From contig JAAYDJ010000021.1 of assembly GCA_012729335.1 (NCBI GenBank), positions 124,001 to 188,000 on the forward strand: 64,000 nucleotides of DNA. The letters are read 5' to 3'. The notes beneath the pieces were generated by a model, which was not told the DNA's origin, searched no databases, and saw nothing but the letters and a program-made list of their open reading frames with translations. A program made the translations under genes and the position numbers. Position 1 is the first letter of the stretch, and each line of letters opens with the position of its first letter. Source of the DNA: Bacteroidales bacterium (lineage in GTDB: Bacteria > Bacteroidota > Bacteroidia > Bacteroidales > Prolixibacteraceae). Shown piece by piece: positions 1 to 10,081 of the stretch.

Positions 1-1016
1 TCGGTATTGGTGGTCAGTCCTGTCAGCGCTGCAGTAAAAGAGGATCCGGCTGCAGTCACATCGATGGAGCCGGCGACTGCGGGGGTGACAGCGCCATAGG
101 CGGCACCGGCGATCACCTGGTCGGCGGTTGGTGCCGTGGCATCGTTGGGCACTACCATGTAAAAGGCTTTCCCGGGTTCATCCAGGCTCACTTCGAGGGT
201 GGCTCCTGTGGCATTGACGGCGCTGAGTGTCGGGAAACCGGCGGCAAAGACCGGAGCAAAAGTATCGCCGCCCAGAGGGGCGGTCACCGCCTCCGCCCAG
301 GAGGTCGCCACACGGATACCATCCACATAAATTCGTTGGGCAGCATTGAATTGTCTTAGCCCGATGGATCCGGGATTGTTGTCAGCCGCTGTGGTGGTAA
401 ATGCCGGAATTGTGGCTGTGGCCGGTTCGGTCGCGGGAACGGTTCCGTCAATGAGATAAAAACTCATCAGATCGTTTGTAGCACCATCCACAATTTCATA
501 TTTCAGCACAGCAAGGAACGTTGTTCCGGTTGCAAATTCCGCAGTTGAAACAACAGGTGTCGACTCATTTGATTTTCCCAGGGCAAATTTAAAATTGCTT
601 CCTGTACCCGGTTTGGTATAAAGCCGGGCAAAATAAGTTGATCCCATGGCAGCCGGACCGAAATGGAGAAAATATCCATCGACAACAGCATCCACCTTCA
701 TCATAAATGCCGCGTAAACAGCACCGGAAGTAACTGGAGTGAATGTCTTGTTCACATCTTCCCCGGTATTGTCCAACTGAGCCATTCCCCCGATATTGGA
801 AAGGGGATAGCCGGCAAAGGTCAGTCCGGGCACCACCACATCAATGGCCTGCGAGCCTCCGCCACTGTGGGCGGTCCACCCCGATGCCGTAAGCAATGCC
901 CCGGAAGGATAATCAAAATTCTCAACCATCAGGGCCTGTCCGTTTCCCGGTAAGGCAAAGGAAACCGAGAAAACAAAGGCCAACGATAATTTTAAAAAAG
1001 GTAAAGTTCTCTTCAT
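1..1016 (-). CDS. Secreted surface protein, partial (C-terminus beyond window edge)
   Basis: Open frame from ATG at 1016 to the window edge (absent from ORF track because no stop is included): MKRTLPFLKLSLAFVFSVSFALPGNGQALMVENFDYPSGALLTASGW..., signal peptide followed by Ser/Thr/Gly-rich extracellular domain. Confidence 0.8.
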   Translation of the reverse strand, partial: MKRTLPFLKLSLAFVFSVSFALPGNGQALMVENFDYPSGALLTASGWTAHSGGGSQAIDVVVPGLTFAGYPLSNIGGMAQLDNTGEDVNKTFTPVTSGAVYAAFMMKVDAVVDGYFLHFGPAAMGSTYFARLYTKPGTGSNFKFALGKSNESTPVVSTAEFATGTTFLAVLKYEIVDGATNDLMSFYLIDGTVPATEPATATIPAFTTTAADNNPGSIGLRQFNAAQRIYVDGIRVATSWAEAVTAPLGGDTFAPVFAAGFPTLSAVNATGATLEVSLDEPGKAFYMVVPNDATAPTADQVIAGAAYGAVTPAVAGSIDVTAAGSSFTAALTGLTTNT

Positions 1017-1227
1017 AACTTATTATTTGAGGTGAATATTCTTTTGACCTGTAAAATTAATCATTTATTCAGGAGACCTTGTTGAAAAAGCCATACAAAT
1101 AGCATAGACACCCTTCATATCGTATCTTATACGTACATGAATTCCTCCCAAACCATACTTTGAGACATAACAATATTGCACAATGCATTGATTTTTTTCA
1201 GCAGGTTGTATAAATTTGATCTCTGTT

Positions 1228-2397
1228 ATGCCAACAACGAGACGCAGTTTTTTCACAAAGTCAGTGGCCTCCGTTGCCGGAATTGCCGCAGGTGCAATCA
1301 TCCCTGCTGAATTGTACGGTTATGATTTGCACCGGACCAACCGTTGGGAAGAAATCATCGTGAAGCCCGAAGCCCGACCTCAGCCCAAAGAAGCGATCAG
1401 GTTCTCCGTTATCGGTATCAACCACGACCATATTTACGGCATGGTGAATGCACTGATCAAAGGGGGTGGTGAGCTGGTGATGGTATATGCCAAGGAGCCG
1501 GAACTTTTAAAGAACTTCACCCGTTCCTTTCCGAAGGTTCAGATCGCCCGGAGCGAGGAGGAGGTTCTGGAGGACCAGACCATCAGTCTGGTGGCCAGTT
1601 CGGCCATTCCTGTGGAGCGGGCGCCGCTTGGCATCAGGGTGATGAAGGCGGGCAAGGACTTCATGGCCGACAAGCCGGGGATTGTCACCCTGGAACAATT
1701 CCGGAAGGTAAAAAAAGGCAGGCAGGAGACCAGCCGGATCTATTCGATCATGTACAGCGAACGACTGGGCAACCCTGCCGCCGTGTATGCCGGTGAACTG
1801 ATCAGGTCGGGGGCGATCGGCAAGGTGGTGCAAACGATCGGACTGGGACCGCACCGGATGCGCCCCCAAACCCGGCCCGACTGGTTTTTTGACCCTGCAC
1901 AAGCAGGGGGAATCTTATGCGATATCGGGTCGCACCAGTGTGACCAGTTCCTCTTTTATACCGGTTCCCAAACTGCGGAAGTCACCGGCTCCCAGACCGG
2001 CAATTTCAACACCCCCGATTATCCCGGGTACCAGGATTTCGGAGACATGAACGTGCGCAGTCCCCATGCGACCGGGTATATCCGTATCGACTGGTTCACC
2101 CCCGACGGCCTGGCCACCTGGGGCGACGGAAGGACATTTATCCTGGGCACCGAAGGGTACATCGAATTACGCAAGTATATCGACATTGCCGGCAGGGAAG
2201 GGGGAAACCACCTCTTCCTGGTCAATGGTAAAAAGACCAGATATTTCAATTGCTCTGAGGTTTACATGCCTTACGGGGAACAACTGGTGAGCGATGTGGT
2301 GAACCGGACGGAAACCGCCATGACCCAGGATCACTGCTTCCTGGCCACCGAACTGGCCCTGAGGGCACAGAAAATAGCGCATACACTGAATGGATGA
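1228..2397 (+). CDS. Gfo/Idh/MocA family oxidoreductase with Tat-type signal
   Basis: ORF 1216..2397; likely ATG at 1228 giving MPTTRRSFFTKSVASVAG (twin-arginine signal); Rossmann-like FSVIGINHDHIYGMV and AGKDFMADKPG typical of the family. Confidence 0.85.
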   Translation: MPTTRRSFFTKSVASVAGIAAGAIIPAELYGYDLHRTNRWEEIIVKPEARPQPKEAIRFSVIGINHDHIYGMVNALIKGGGELVMVYAKEPELLKNFTRSFPKVQIARSEEEVLEDQTISLVASSAIPVERAPLGIRVMKAGKDFMADKPGIVTLEQFRKVKKGRQETSRIYSIMYSERLGNPAAVYAGELIRSGAIGKVVQTIGLGPHRMRPQTRPDWFFDPAQAGGILCDIGSHQCDQFLFYTGSQTAEVTGSQTGNFNTPDYPGYQDFGDMNVRSPHATGYIRIDWFTPDGLATWGDGRTFILGTEGYIELRKYIDIAGREGGNHLFLVNGKKTRYFNCSEVYMPYGEQLVSDVVNRTETAMTQDHCFLATELALRAQKIAHTLNG

Positions 2398-2510
2398 TAG
2401 CGCTTGTTTCGCCAGCAGAAGGCCAAAATAAATCATCAGGCTTGGTCAGCATTAAAACCGATTAATCGCTCCGGCAACTTTTCAATCGTCGTGCCTCACA
2501 TAAACAAACA

Positions 2511-2539
2511 GGTATCCGGGAGAGTACAACCCGGATACC
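2511..2539. repeat. Perfect 10-bp stem hairpin (GGTATCCGGG-9 nt-CCCGGATACC) in intergenic region
   Basis: Inverted repeat read directly; no strong T-tract on either side. Confidence 0.6.
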
Positions 2540-2777
2540 CCGTTAATTCAAAAGAGATTGAGGAGTTAATACAGTTTTTGATTCTGAAGGAATATAGCAC
2601 ACAACAATAGAATCAGTTTTTCCCAATTGAGATCAAATGACCAGCAACAATTTTATGGGTAGGGTTTAGATGCAACCTATTACCAATGAGGTGTATAATC
2701 AATTCAAAAAGTTGTAAATTTATGGCTAATTTGTCATCTGAGAAAGATTGGATCTACCATCAAAAGAGCCCATCATG

Positions 2778-4184
2778 ATGAATAAACTGATTCTCTCATG
2801 TTTGTTAATTCAGCTCATTTTTACCAACTGCAATCAGGCCCAGAATTCGCAGAATTTATCGGGACCGCAGGATTGGCCTCAGTTTCTCGGGCCTGAAAGA
2901 AACGGCACATCTCCTGAAACAGGCATTCTGCGTTCCTGGCCGGAAACCGGACCGGAGGTGCTTTGGAATACCCCTGTCGGCATTGGCTACGGCGGACCGG
3001 TGATCGGGAAAGGAAAGGTTTATCTGCTCGACCGGAATGGTGAAGCTGGCGATATCATGCGCTGTTTTGACCTTACCGACGGCAAGGAACTCTGGCAGTT
3101 CAGTTACGATGCCCCCGGATCGGTAATGTTCCCCGGGTCACGGAGTGTGCCCACCCTTGATGGGAATTATGTCTATTCCTGCGGGGGTTTTGGGGATCTT
3201 TACTGCTTTGATATCAACACCCATCAACCGGTGTGGCATATCAATATCTGGACCGGATTTGGCGGCGATTCCGGCAATGCAGAGGCGGCTGGGACAAATG
3301 GCGGACCAGCAGGATCCGGAGGCAAGGGTAACTTTCCGATCTGGGCCATTTCCCAGTGCCCGCTGGTATACGGGGAGTTGCTGATTGTGGCCTCACAGGC
3401 TCCTGAGGCCGGCGTGGTCGCCTTCAACAAGCTGACAGGCGATCTCGTATGGAAAACACCCAACCTGGGCAACGAAACCTATGTCAGTCCGGCCATCTGT
3501 AAAATCGACGGCCATGACCATGTGGTCATGGTCACCTCTTCCACGAATCCCATCGGACGGCCGGAATTACCCAAAACCCCGGGCAATATTACGGGAATTG
3601 ATCCCCTTTCCGGAAAAATCCTCTGGAATTTTTCAGGATGGGAATGCCATATTTCGGTAGCCTCTGCAGTGGATGCAGGCCACAACAAAATCCTGGTAGT
3701 GGGAGGGTACGAGTATGGAGCCTTGATGATTCAGGTTGAAAAACAGGCCGATGGCAGCTTCGCAGCAAAAGAGCTGTTTAAGACGGTGGAATTCGGCGAC
3801 CAGACCAAACCCCCGATCCTGCACAATGGCCATTTCTATGCCCAGTACGGCACCAACAACCGCCGCGACGGATTGGTCTGTATGAGCATGGACGGCCAGG
3901 TAATGTGGAAGACCAAACGCGACCCCGATTTTAACAAAGGCAGCATGATCCTGGTTGACGGGGTGATTCTGGCTACCGACGGGGCGAAGAAACTTTATGT
4001 GATCGAACCAGATCCCGCCGGATTTAAAGCCCTGGCATCTGCCGAAGTCCTTACAGCACCTCCAGCGGGGGAGGGAATATCAGGCCGCTTCGGAACCATG
4101 AACTGGGCTCCCCTGGCCCTTTCCGGTGGAAAACTCTTAATCCGGGATCAGAGCCGGATGTTGTGCCTGAAGGTAGCGGAATAG
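2778..4184 (+). CDS. PQQ-like beta-propeller lipoprotein
   Basis: MNKLILSCLLIQLIFTNCNQ lipoprotein signal; repeated G-x-x-x-W and DLTDGKELW/FNKLTGDLVWKT/DPLSGKILWNF propeller blades. Confidence 0.8.
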   Translation: MNKLILSCLLIQLIFTNCNQAQNSQNLSGPQDWPQFLGPERNGTSPETGILRSWPETGPEVLWNTPVGIGYGGPVIGKGKVYLLDRNGEAGDIMRCFDLTDGKELWQFSYDAPGSVMFPGSRSVPTLDGNYVYSCGGFGDLYCFDINTHQPVWHINIWTGFGGDSGNAEAAGTNGGPAGSGGKGNFPIWAISQCPLVYGELLIVASQAPEAGVVAFNKLTGDLVWKTPNLGNETYVSPAICKIDGHDHVVMVTSSTNPIGRPELPKTPGNITGIDPLSGKILWNFSGWECHISVASAVDAGHNKILVVGGYEYGALMIQVEKQADGSFAAKELFKTVEFGDQTKPPILHNGHFYAQYGTNNRRDGLVCMSMDGQVMWKTKRDPDFNKGSMILVDGVILATDGAKKLYVIEPDPAGFKALASAEVLTAPPAGEGISGRFGTMNWAPLALSGGKLLIRDQSRMLCLKVAE

Positions 4185-4194
4185 GCTTTTTTAT

Positions 4195-5052
4195 TTGGTT
4201 TTGCAATTTATAAAAAAGATGGAAGTGCACCAGGTAACCTTTAGAAACGGACCAACAGTACTTGCCCTCGGACAGGGAACGTACCGGATGGGAAAGACAA
4301 TCGGGAACAGGAGTGAAGAGATCAACGCGCTTCGCGCCGGCATCGACCTGGGCATGCAGGTTATCGATACCGCTGAATTCTACCATAATGAAGAGATGAT
4401 TGGCGACGCAATTCAGGGTGCGCGCGATAAAGTATTTCTGGTAAGTAAAGTCCATCCCAGCAATGCAACCCGGCAGGGAACCCTTATAACCTCCTGTGAG
4501 AGATCGCTCAAAAAACTCAAAACCAATGTGCTGGATTTATACCTGCTCCACTGGGAAGGCAATTCCTCCTTTGAAGAAACCGTTTCGGCGATGGTTAAAC
4601 TCCGGCAAGATGGCAAAATTAAGTTATGGGGAGTGAGCAACATGGATGTGGCCGAAATGGAACGCTTTTTTGCCATTCCCGGCGGCGAAACCTGTGCGGC
4701 AAACCAGGTAGCTTACAACATCGAAACCAGAGGGACCGAATTTGACCTGCTACCCTGGTGCAACGGGAGGAATGTTGTTTTTATGGCTTACTCTCCCCTG
4801 GGCGAAGGAGATCTGATCAGAAACAGGACCCTGAAAGAGATCGGAAAGAGACATAACGCAACGGCAGCGCAAATCGCCCTGGCCTGGTCGGTGCGATGGC
4901 CCAATATCCTTTCCATACCTAAGGCAGGTTCCGTTAATCATGTCGAAGAGAACTTCAAAAGCCTTTCCATCCGGTTTACTGATGAAGATATTATTGCCAT
5001 CGATAAGGTTTTTCCGCCTCCGACCCGAAAAATGCCCTTTGCCGGGTGGTAA
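4195..5052 (+). CDS. Aldo/keto reductase
   Basis: LGQGTYRMG...DTAEFYHNEEMIGDAI...KVHPSNATRQGTL...DLYLLHWEG...WGVSNMD; AKR family signatures. Confidence 0.92.
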   Translation: MVLQFIKKMEVHQVTFRNGPTVLALGQGTYRMGKTIGNRSEEINALRAGIDLGMQVIDTAEFYHNEEMIGDAIQGARDKVFLVSKVHPSNATRQGTLITSCERSLKKLKTNVLDLYLLHWEGNSSFEETVSAMVKLRQDGKIKLWGVSNMDVAEMERFFAIPGGETCAANQVAYNIETRGTEFDLLPWCNGRNVVFMAYSPLGEGDLIRNRTLKEIGKRHNATAAQIALAWSVRWPNILSIPKAGSVNHVEENFKSLSIRFTDEDIIAIDKVFPPPTRKMPFAGW

Positions 5053-5078
5053 AACGTATATGTAATGGAGAACTTTTT

Positions 5079-5741
5079 ATGAAAGTCATTATCACAGGAA
5101 CTACCGGAATGGTGGGTGAAGGCGTCCTGCTGAAATGCCTGAATATTCCACAGATCAAAGAGATTCTGAGTGTCAGCCGCAAACCATGTGGTGTAACTCA
5201 CCCAAAACTGAAGGAGTACATCGTGAAAGATTTTCTTTCGCTTGATTTGAAAGATGAACAGCTGAAGGGATACGATGCCTGTTTCTTTTGTGCCGGGGTG
5301 AGCAGCGTGGGAATGAGCGAGGAAAAATACCGACAGATTACCTATGATACCACCCTGCATTTTGCCAAAACTCTTCACCCAAACCCGCAGATGTCGTTCA
5401 TATATGTCAGCGGTGGCGGCACCGACAGCAGCGAAAAAGGGCGGATGGCGTGGGCCCGCATCAAGGGTAAAACCGAAAACGACCTGATGAAACTGCCTTT
5501 TAAACAGGCTTTTGGATACCGTATAGGTTTCCTGATTGCCGCTGAAGGTCAAAAGAGGGTTTTGAAATATTACCGCTATGTCAACTGGCTGATACCGGTT
5601 ATGAAAGTATTGACACCCAACATCATTTCTTCGATGGAAGAGGTAGCGCTCTCCATGGTCTACGCCGCTCAAAACGGTTACAGAAGAAACGTCATTTACG
5701 TGAAGGATATCAAAACCATGTCAAAACAATACAAGGGATAA
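5079..5741 (+). CDS. NAD(P)-binding / SDR-like epimerase-type protein
   Basis: MKVIITGTTGMVGEGVLLKCL nucleotide-binding motif; likely ATG at 5079 within ORF 5046..5741. Confidence 0.75.
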   Translation: MKVIITGTTGMVGEGVLLKCLNIPQIKEILSVSRKPCGVTHPKLKEYIVKDFLSLDLKDEQLKGYDACFFCAGVSSVGMSEEKYRQITYDTTLHFAKTLHPNPQMSFIYVSGGGTDSSEKGRMAWARIKGKTENDLMKLPFKQAFGYRIGFLIAAEGQKRVLKYYRYVNWLIPVMKVLTPNIISSMEEVALSMVYAAQNGYRRNVIYVKDIKTMSKQYKG

Positions 5742-5777
5742 ACCACTTGGTTGATGTAAATAGGGAGAATAAAAAAA

Positions 5778-5796
5778 GCCAGGTAAAAAACCTGGC
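5778..5796 (-). terminator. Intrinsic terminator downstream of tRNA-fMet
   Basis: Minus strand reads GCCAGGT-TTTTT-ACCTGGC followed by TTTTTTT. Confidence 0.8.
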
Positions 5797-5805
5797 TTTC
5801 ATGCG

Positions 5806-5878
5806 TAGCGGGGGTACGACTCGAACGTACGGCCTTTGGGTTATGAGCCCAACGAGCTACCAACTGCTCCACCCCGCA
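5806..5878 (-). tRNA. tRNA-fMet (CAT), initiator type
   Basis: Cloverleaf TGCGGGG-TG-GAGC-AGTTGGTA-GCTC-G-TTGGG-CTCATAA-CCCAA-AGGCC-GTACG-TTCGAGT-CGTAC-CCCCGCT-A; mismatched 1:72 pair, A11:U24, and GGG/CCC anticodon stem are initiator hallmarks. Confidence 0.93.
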
Positions 5879-5978
5879 GTATATTTTCAATTCAAAGAAT
5901 TTCAGAACTTAATTGCGGTGCAAAGATAAGAAAAATTTACAGAACAACGAAATAATTCTCACCAATAGCCTATTATTT

Positions 5979-7286
5979 TTATTCAGCGATCACCGGTTCG
6001 GGCAGAGACACGGTTTCACCGATCTTTTGAAGTACCGCCTTTTTGTTGGTTTCATCGAGGGTGGCGATCCGGGTTGAATGGCTGCCACCTTCCTGCACCA
6101 CCTTAAGGATGTGGCTTTTCCGGGGCACTACCACTCCGCTGGCGGTCCAGGGGTCGTTTTTGCCATAGATGAAAACCATGGGCAGATTGGTCGTGTTGAG
6201 GAACCGCTGGGTTTTCAGGGCCGAAGAACGGTCAAAAGCTGGCCGGTATTTTTCGGGGAGGAAGAGTTGTGCCAGGTAATTCCGGGCTGTTTTGATGTGA
6301 AGGTATTTCCGGAAAGGCCGGGTATCATAGCCGTAATAGCCCAGCTGCCGGGCGGCCTGAATGAAAAAAGAACCCATCCGTTCCAGCTCTTCGAGTGAAA
6401 AATAGTCGGGGGAGCAGTTTTTGTTCCAGTAGCTGAAGATCTCCTCATCGGTGGCCGTCAGGGCGGGTATTTCCTCCGGGTTTCGGCCCCACTGCCAGAA
6501 GGAAAAGCTGAATTCGAGGACGGTGAAGTCGTAGATCTCATCAAGGGGGGCCCTGAAGGTGTATTTCTTATCGGCGATATTCTTCTCAAAAAGGGGCATC
6601 AGCCGGTCGCGCCGGCGGAGCAGTTCCAGCTGGAACTCCCTGATCTTGCGGCGGCTTTCCCTGTCGCCCGACACTTTGGCGATCCAAGGTTCATGGCGGC
6701 CATCTTCCACATCCAGGTTCATGGGGGCCACATAGGATACGGTGAGATCCACGTCATCGGGGTAAAACACGCGGTGCAGAAGGGCCGTCTGGCCTCCCTT
6801 GCTGATGCCTGTATTGATCCACTTCCCTGAAAACCAGGGTTTCAGCAGTTCCGTAACCAGATGATGGTCGCCGGCGGCATTCTCTACCGTAAGGTAGTGC
6901 CAGTCACGGTCTTCCGGCCATGACTCCCCGAAGTAGCGGTGTTCCACCACCACCTGGCTGGCCCCCAGAAGGGGACACAGTTCATTGAGGTACCTGGGAT
7001 TTTTGCCATAGGCCGCGGCGTACCCCTCGGTGACCAGCACCACAGGAGCACTCCGCTCCAGGGCTGAAACAAACACCCGCTGCAGGAAACTCCCCTTGCC
7101 GGGATCCCCATGGTCAACGGGTTGCCTGACCCATACCAATAACGCCTCCCTGAAAAAGGAATGCGCCTCCATTACTTCCACATGATCTACATGCTCCTGA
7201 CTCCGCAGGAAATCAACCAGTTCTGATGCCTTTCCACCCAGAGTGAAGAGCAACAGAAAACAAAAGGATATCCATCTTATTTGCAT
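5979..7286 (-). CDS. S28-family (prolyl tri/dipeptidyl-peptidase-like) secreted serine peptidase
   Basis: MQIRWISFCFLLLFTLGGKA signal; VVVEHRYFGESWP...WINTGISKGGQTALLHR (G-x-S-K-G-G) matches S28 nucleophile context. Confidence 0.8.
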   Translation of the reverse strand: MQIRWISFCFLLLFTLGGKASELVDFLRSQEHVDHVEVMEAHSFFREALLVWVRQPVDHGDPGKGSFLQRVFVSALERSAPVVLVTEGYAAAYGKNPRYLNELCPLLGASQVVVEHRYFGESWPEDRDWHYLTVENAAGDHHLVTELLKPWFSGKWINTGISKGGQTALLHRVFYPDDVDLTVSYVAPMNLDVEDGRHEPWIAKVSGDRESRRKIREFQLELLRRRDRLMPLFEKNIADKKYTFRAPLDEIYDFTVLEFSFSFWQWGRNPEEIPALTATDEEIFSYWNKNCSPDYFSLEELERMGSFFIQAARQLGYYGYDTRPFRKYLHIKTARNYLAQLFLPEKYRPAFDRSSALKTQRFLNTTNLPMVFIYGKNDPWTASGVVVPRKSHILKVVQEGGSHSTRIATLDETNKKAVLQKIGETVSLPEPVIAE

Positions 7287-7440
7287 GGGAGCAAAATAAC
7301 TAAAAAAAATCTCTTTTGGAATGACCGGATGGGGCAGGGGGCTCCACGGAAAGCCCATCCAAAGGGCACCCCGCTTCAGACATCGGGCAGGAGTATTTCC
7401 TCCTGGCAGTTTCCACGTTCACTCGGGCGCCATTTACGGA

Positions 7441-7477
7441 AAACGGGGCTGAATCATGGATTGATACAGCCCCGTTT
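7441..7477. terminator. Hairpin (11-bp stem AAACGGGGCTG/CAGCCCCGTTT), putative terminator of the minus-strand gene ending at 7530
   Basis: Perfect inverted repeat; short T-run on the minus strand. Confidence 0.55.
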
Positions 7478-7529
7478 ACTAACAGGATATGTTCCTGTAA
7501 TGCATTATGCAGCCAGTTTCCACTGAGTT

Positions 7530-7787
7530 TTATGCGGCAAGCTCCTGAAATGCCTCTTCCAGAATATCGGGAAAATCATTACGAAATTGGGTCAGACACC
7601 ACTTTTTCAATTCCACTTTCTCATCGGGTTTCATCCAGGACATACACTTGTGCAACTCTTTTCTGAACAACAGCTTGCTGAAAACAACCTTCGGCAGAAT
7701 CGCCTTTGCATATTCCATCATGGCTTGTGTGTTAAAGTCTTCATGAATATAACCCACTTCCATGGTAAATAGTATGCTCAAAAGCAT
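7530..7787 (-). CDS. Small conserved hypothetical protein
   Basis: 85-aa ORF with protein-like composition (probable start at internal MEVGYIHEDFNTQ). Confidence 0.5.
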   Translation of the reverse strand: MLLSILFTMEVGYIHEDFNTQAMMEYAKAILPKVVFSKLLFRKELHKCMSWMKPDEKVELKKWCLTQFRNDFPDILEEAFQELAA

Positions 7788-7989
7788 GCCTTAACATACT
7801 TTAACGATTTAATACCAATATGTCTTTATTACAGTAATAGGCCTCATGGGCATTCCCGGGCTTTGCTGAACAAAGATCACAGATCAGGATATCAGAATCA
7901 GAATGCCAGGACATCAGGATATCAGAATGATGGCCCATCACCGGCACCATTACAGATCACCACATACCGGGTTTCGGTGGTGTTACTGT

Positions 7990-8577
7990 TTACCCTTTGG
8001 GCTTGTGATGACCGGGTTTTCGTTCGACGCTCCAGCCGAACTTGCCGATTTTCTTTCCCAGGCCAAAATAGTGGCCGTGGTTATAGACCAGGGGACCAGC
8101 CTTTGCCAGGCTGAAAGCGCCCTTGTGGTCGATAAAGGCTTCATCTGCCTGGATATTGACCACCTCAGCGATGAACATGTCATGGGTGCCCAGGGGGATG
8201 ACCTGTTTGACCACACATTCGATATTCACAGGTGATTCGGCGATCACCGGAGCTTTGACCTTTCTGGCTGGTGCCGGGGTCAGGCTCATCTCCTTCCACT
8301 TGTTGTATTTCCTCCCGGAACGGCATCCGCACCAGTCGGTGGCCCTGGCCAGCTCTTCGGTGGTCAGGTTGATCACAAACTCCCCGGTCCGGCTGATGAT
8401 CCCATGGGAGTGGCGCCCCGGCCGCACCGAAATGTAACTCATCGGCGGATCGCTACAGATGGTGCCCGTCCAGGCAATGGTGATAATATTGTATTCTTCG
8501 GGGCTCTCCCCACAGCTGACCATCACCGCCGGCAACGGATAAATCATGGTCCCGGGCTTGAAATCTGTCTTTATCAT
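7990..8577 (-). CDS. Flavin reductase family protein
   Basis: PGTMIYPLPAVMVSCGESPEEYNIITIAWTGTICSDPPMSYISVRPGRHSHGII...EFVINL; FMN-binding split-barrel signature. Confidence 0.9.
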   Translation of the reverse strand: MIKTDFKPGTMIYPLPAVMVSCGESPEEYNIITIAWTGTICSDPPMSYISVRPGRHSHGIISRTGEFVINLTTEELARATDWCGCRSGRKYNKWKEMSLTPAPARKVKAPVIAESPVNIECVVKQVIPLGTHDMFIAEVVNIQADEAFIDHKGAFSLAKAGPLVYNHGHYFGLGKKIGKFGWSVERKPGHHKPKG

Positions 8578-8613
8578 ATCGCTTTTGATCTAACGGTACT
8601 CCAATTTGAGACG

Positions 8614-8635
8614 GACAATTATAATTATAATTGTC
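8614..8635. promoter_or_regulatory. 22-bp perfect palindrome, candidate operator upstream of flavin reductase
   Basis: GACAATTATAATTATAATTGTC reads identically on both strands; ~37 bp upstream of the minus-strand start at 8577. Confidence 0.5.
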
Positions 8636-8816
8636 AAACGGATTTGATCCTGATAAAAAAAAGAGGTCTGTCACAACACCTGTACCCATATGTCACTGAA
8701 GAAGGTTTTCTGTCTGGCTAAACATAACGTTGTATATTAACTAACCGACGCAACATCCGGGTTGAAATTCCGTCAATACAGAAAATCCAACAATCAATTT
8801 ATCCCGAAAATCGTTT

Positions 8817-9314
8817 ATGAACAAGTACAAATTTGTGGCTGTTGCCTTTCTTTTCCTGCTGGTTTCGGGCTTTGATATCGGACCGGTGTCGATGTACGAG
8901 CCGGTTTTCATGCTCCGGAGCGAAATGGAAAAGGGAATCCGCCTGGAGGGGCCCCGTGAAATCAGGCATCCCGGAAAAATCTATCTGAAAGATGATCTGA
9001 TATTCATCAACGAAAAGTACCAGGGCATCCACGTGATTGATAATACCGATCCCACGGATCCTGAAAATTTCGCCTTTATCCGGATCGACGGCTGTATCGA
9101 CATGGCTATGAAGGACCAGATCCTCTATGCCGACAATGCCGTGGACCTTGTTGCCCTGGCCCTCTCTCCCCAAATGACTGGCATCGAAGTCACCGGCCGC
9201 AATAAGGATGTCTTCCCCGAACTGCAGGCCCCCGATGGCAGGGGACTCACTGCCCGTGAACAAATGGCCCGTCCTGACAATGCAATACTGGTAAGATGGA
9301 AAGAAAGAAATTAA
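8817..9314 (+). CDS. LVIVD-like beta-propeller-type secreted protein
   Basis: MNKYKFVAVAFLFLLVSGF signal; IYLKDDLIFINEKYQGIHVIDNTDPTDPENFAFIRIDG LVIVD-like repeat. Confidence 0.7.
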   Translation: MNKYKFVAVAFLFLLVSGFDIGPVSMYEPVFMLRSEMEKGIRLEGPREIRHPGKIYLKDDLIFINEKYQGIHVIDNTDPTDPENFAFIRIDGCIDMAMKDQILYADNAVDLVALALSPQMTGIEVTGRNKDVFPELQAPDGRGLTAREQMARPDNAILVRWKERN

Positions 9315-10072
9315 CCCCTGTAAACAGTGTCTCCCGGAGGTTCATCGCCACCCTGGGTTTTCTGGTCATGATGGCCGGTTGCCAGATGGGCGATAGTTTC
9401 GAATCGGACTTCTCTTCGGGGGAGGGAACAGGAGGATCCATGGCCCGCTTTACCGTCACAGGCGATCATCTTTACACGGTCGACCACAACTCCCTGAAGG
9501 TTTTCAGCCTTGCCGATCCGAAAAAACCTGTCCCTAAAAACAACCGCAACGTGGGCTTTGATGTGGAAACCATCTTTCCGCTCGGGAACACCCTGTTTCT
9601 GGGAACATCGACCGGAATGTACATCTACGACATCACCTTGCCTGAGAATCCGCAGAAGATCTCATTCTATGAACATATCTATGCCTGTGATCCGGTGGTT
9701 TCCGACGGCCGGTATGCCTATGTGACCCTCAGCTCTTCCAATGCCCGGTGCTGGAGGGCTGGCAATGAACTGCAGATTGTAGATATTCAGGACAAGGTTG
9801 CACCGAAACAGGTCAGCACTCATGCGCTTTCCTCTCCCCGGGGACTGGCCATCCGCAACGATACCCTCTGGGTGTGCGATGCCGGCCTTAAAGTCTTTGA
9901 TGTGCAAAACAAATCCCAAATCAAACAGCTGGTCCACTTCAGCGATGTTCCGGCCTTCGACCTCATCCTCAATGGCCGTCTGGCCCTGGTCACCGGCGAA
10001 GAAGGATTTGTCCAGTACCGGATCGGAAACGGCACCATTACCAAAATCAGCGAAATCAAAGTCATTAAATAA
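9296..10072 (+). CDS. LVIVD-like repeat lipoprotein
   Basis: FIATLGFLVMMAGCQMGD lipobox; repeats VTGDHLYTVDHNSLKVFSLADPKKP and LFLGTSTGMYIYDITLPENPQKIS. Confidence 0.75.
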   Translation: MERKKLTPVNSVSRRFIATLGFLVMMAGCQMGDSFESDFSSGEGTGGSMARFTVTGDHLYTVDHNSLKVFSLADPKKPVPKNNRNVGFDVETIFPLGNTLFLGTSTGMYIYDITLPENPQKISFYEHIYACDPVVSDGRYAYVTLSSSNARCWRAGNELQIVDIQDKVAPKQVSTHALSSPRGLAIRNDTLWVCDAGLKVFDVQNKSQIKQLVHFSDVPAFDLILNGRLALVTGEEGFVQYRIGNGTITKISEIKVIK

Positions 10073-10081
10073 CCGCACCTC

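Noticed and set aside
2404-2610. 68-aa plus-strand ORF after the Gfo/Idh gene
   Set aside because: No recognisable family or convincing start; possibly a gene remnant but unsupported.
7888-7930. Direct repeats of AGGATATCAGAAT
   Set aside because: Only two imperfect copies in an intergenic region; too little to call an element.
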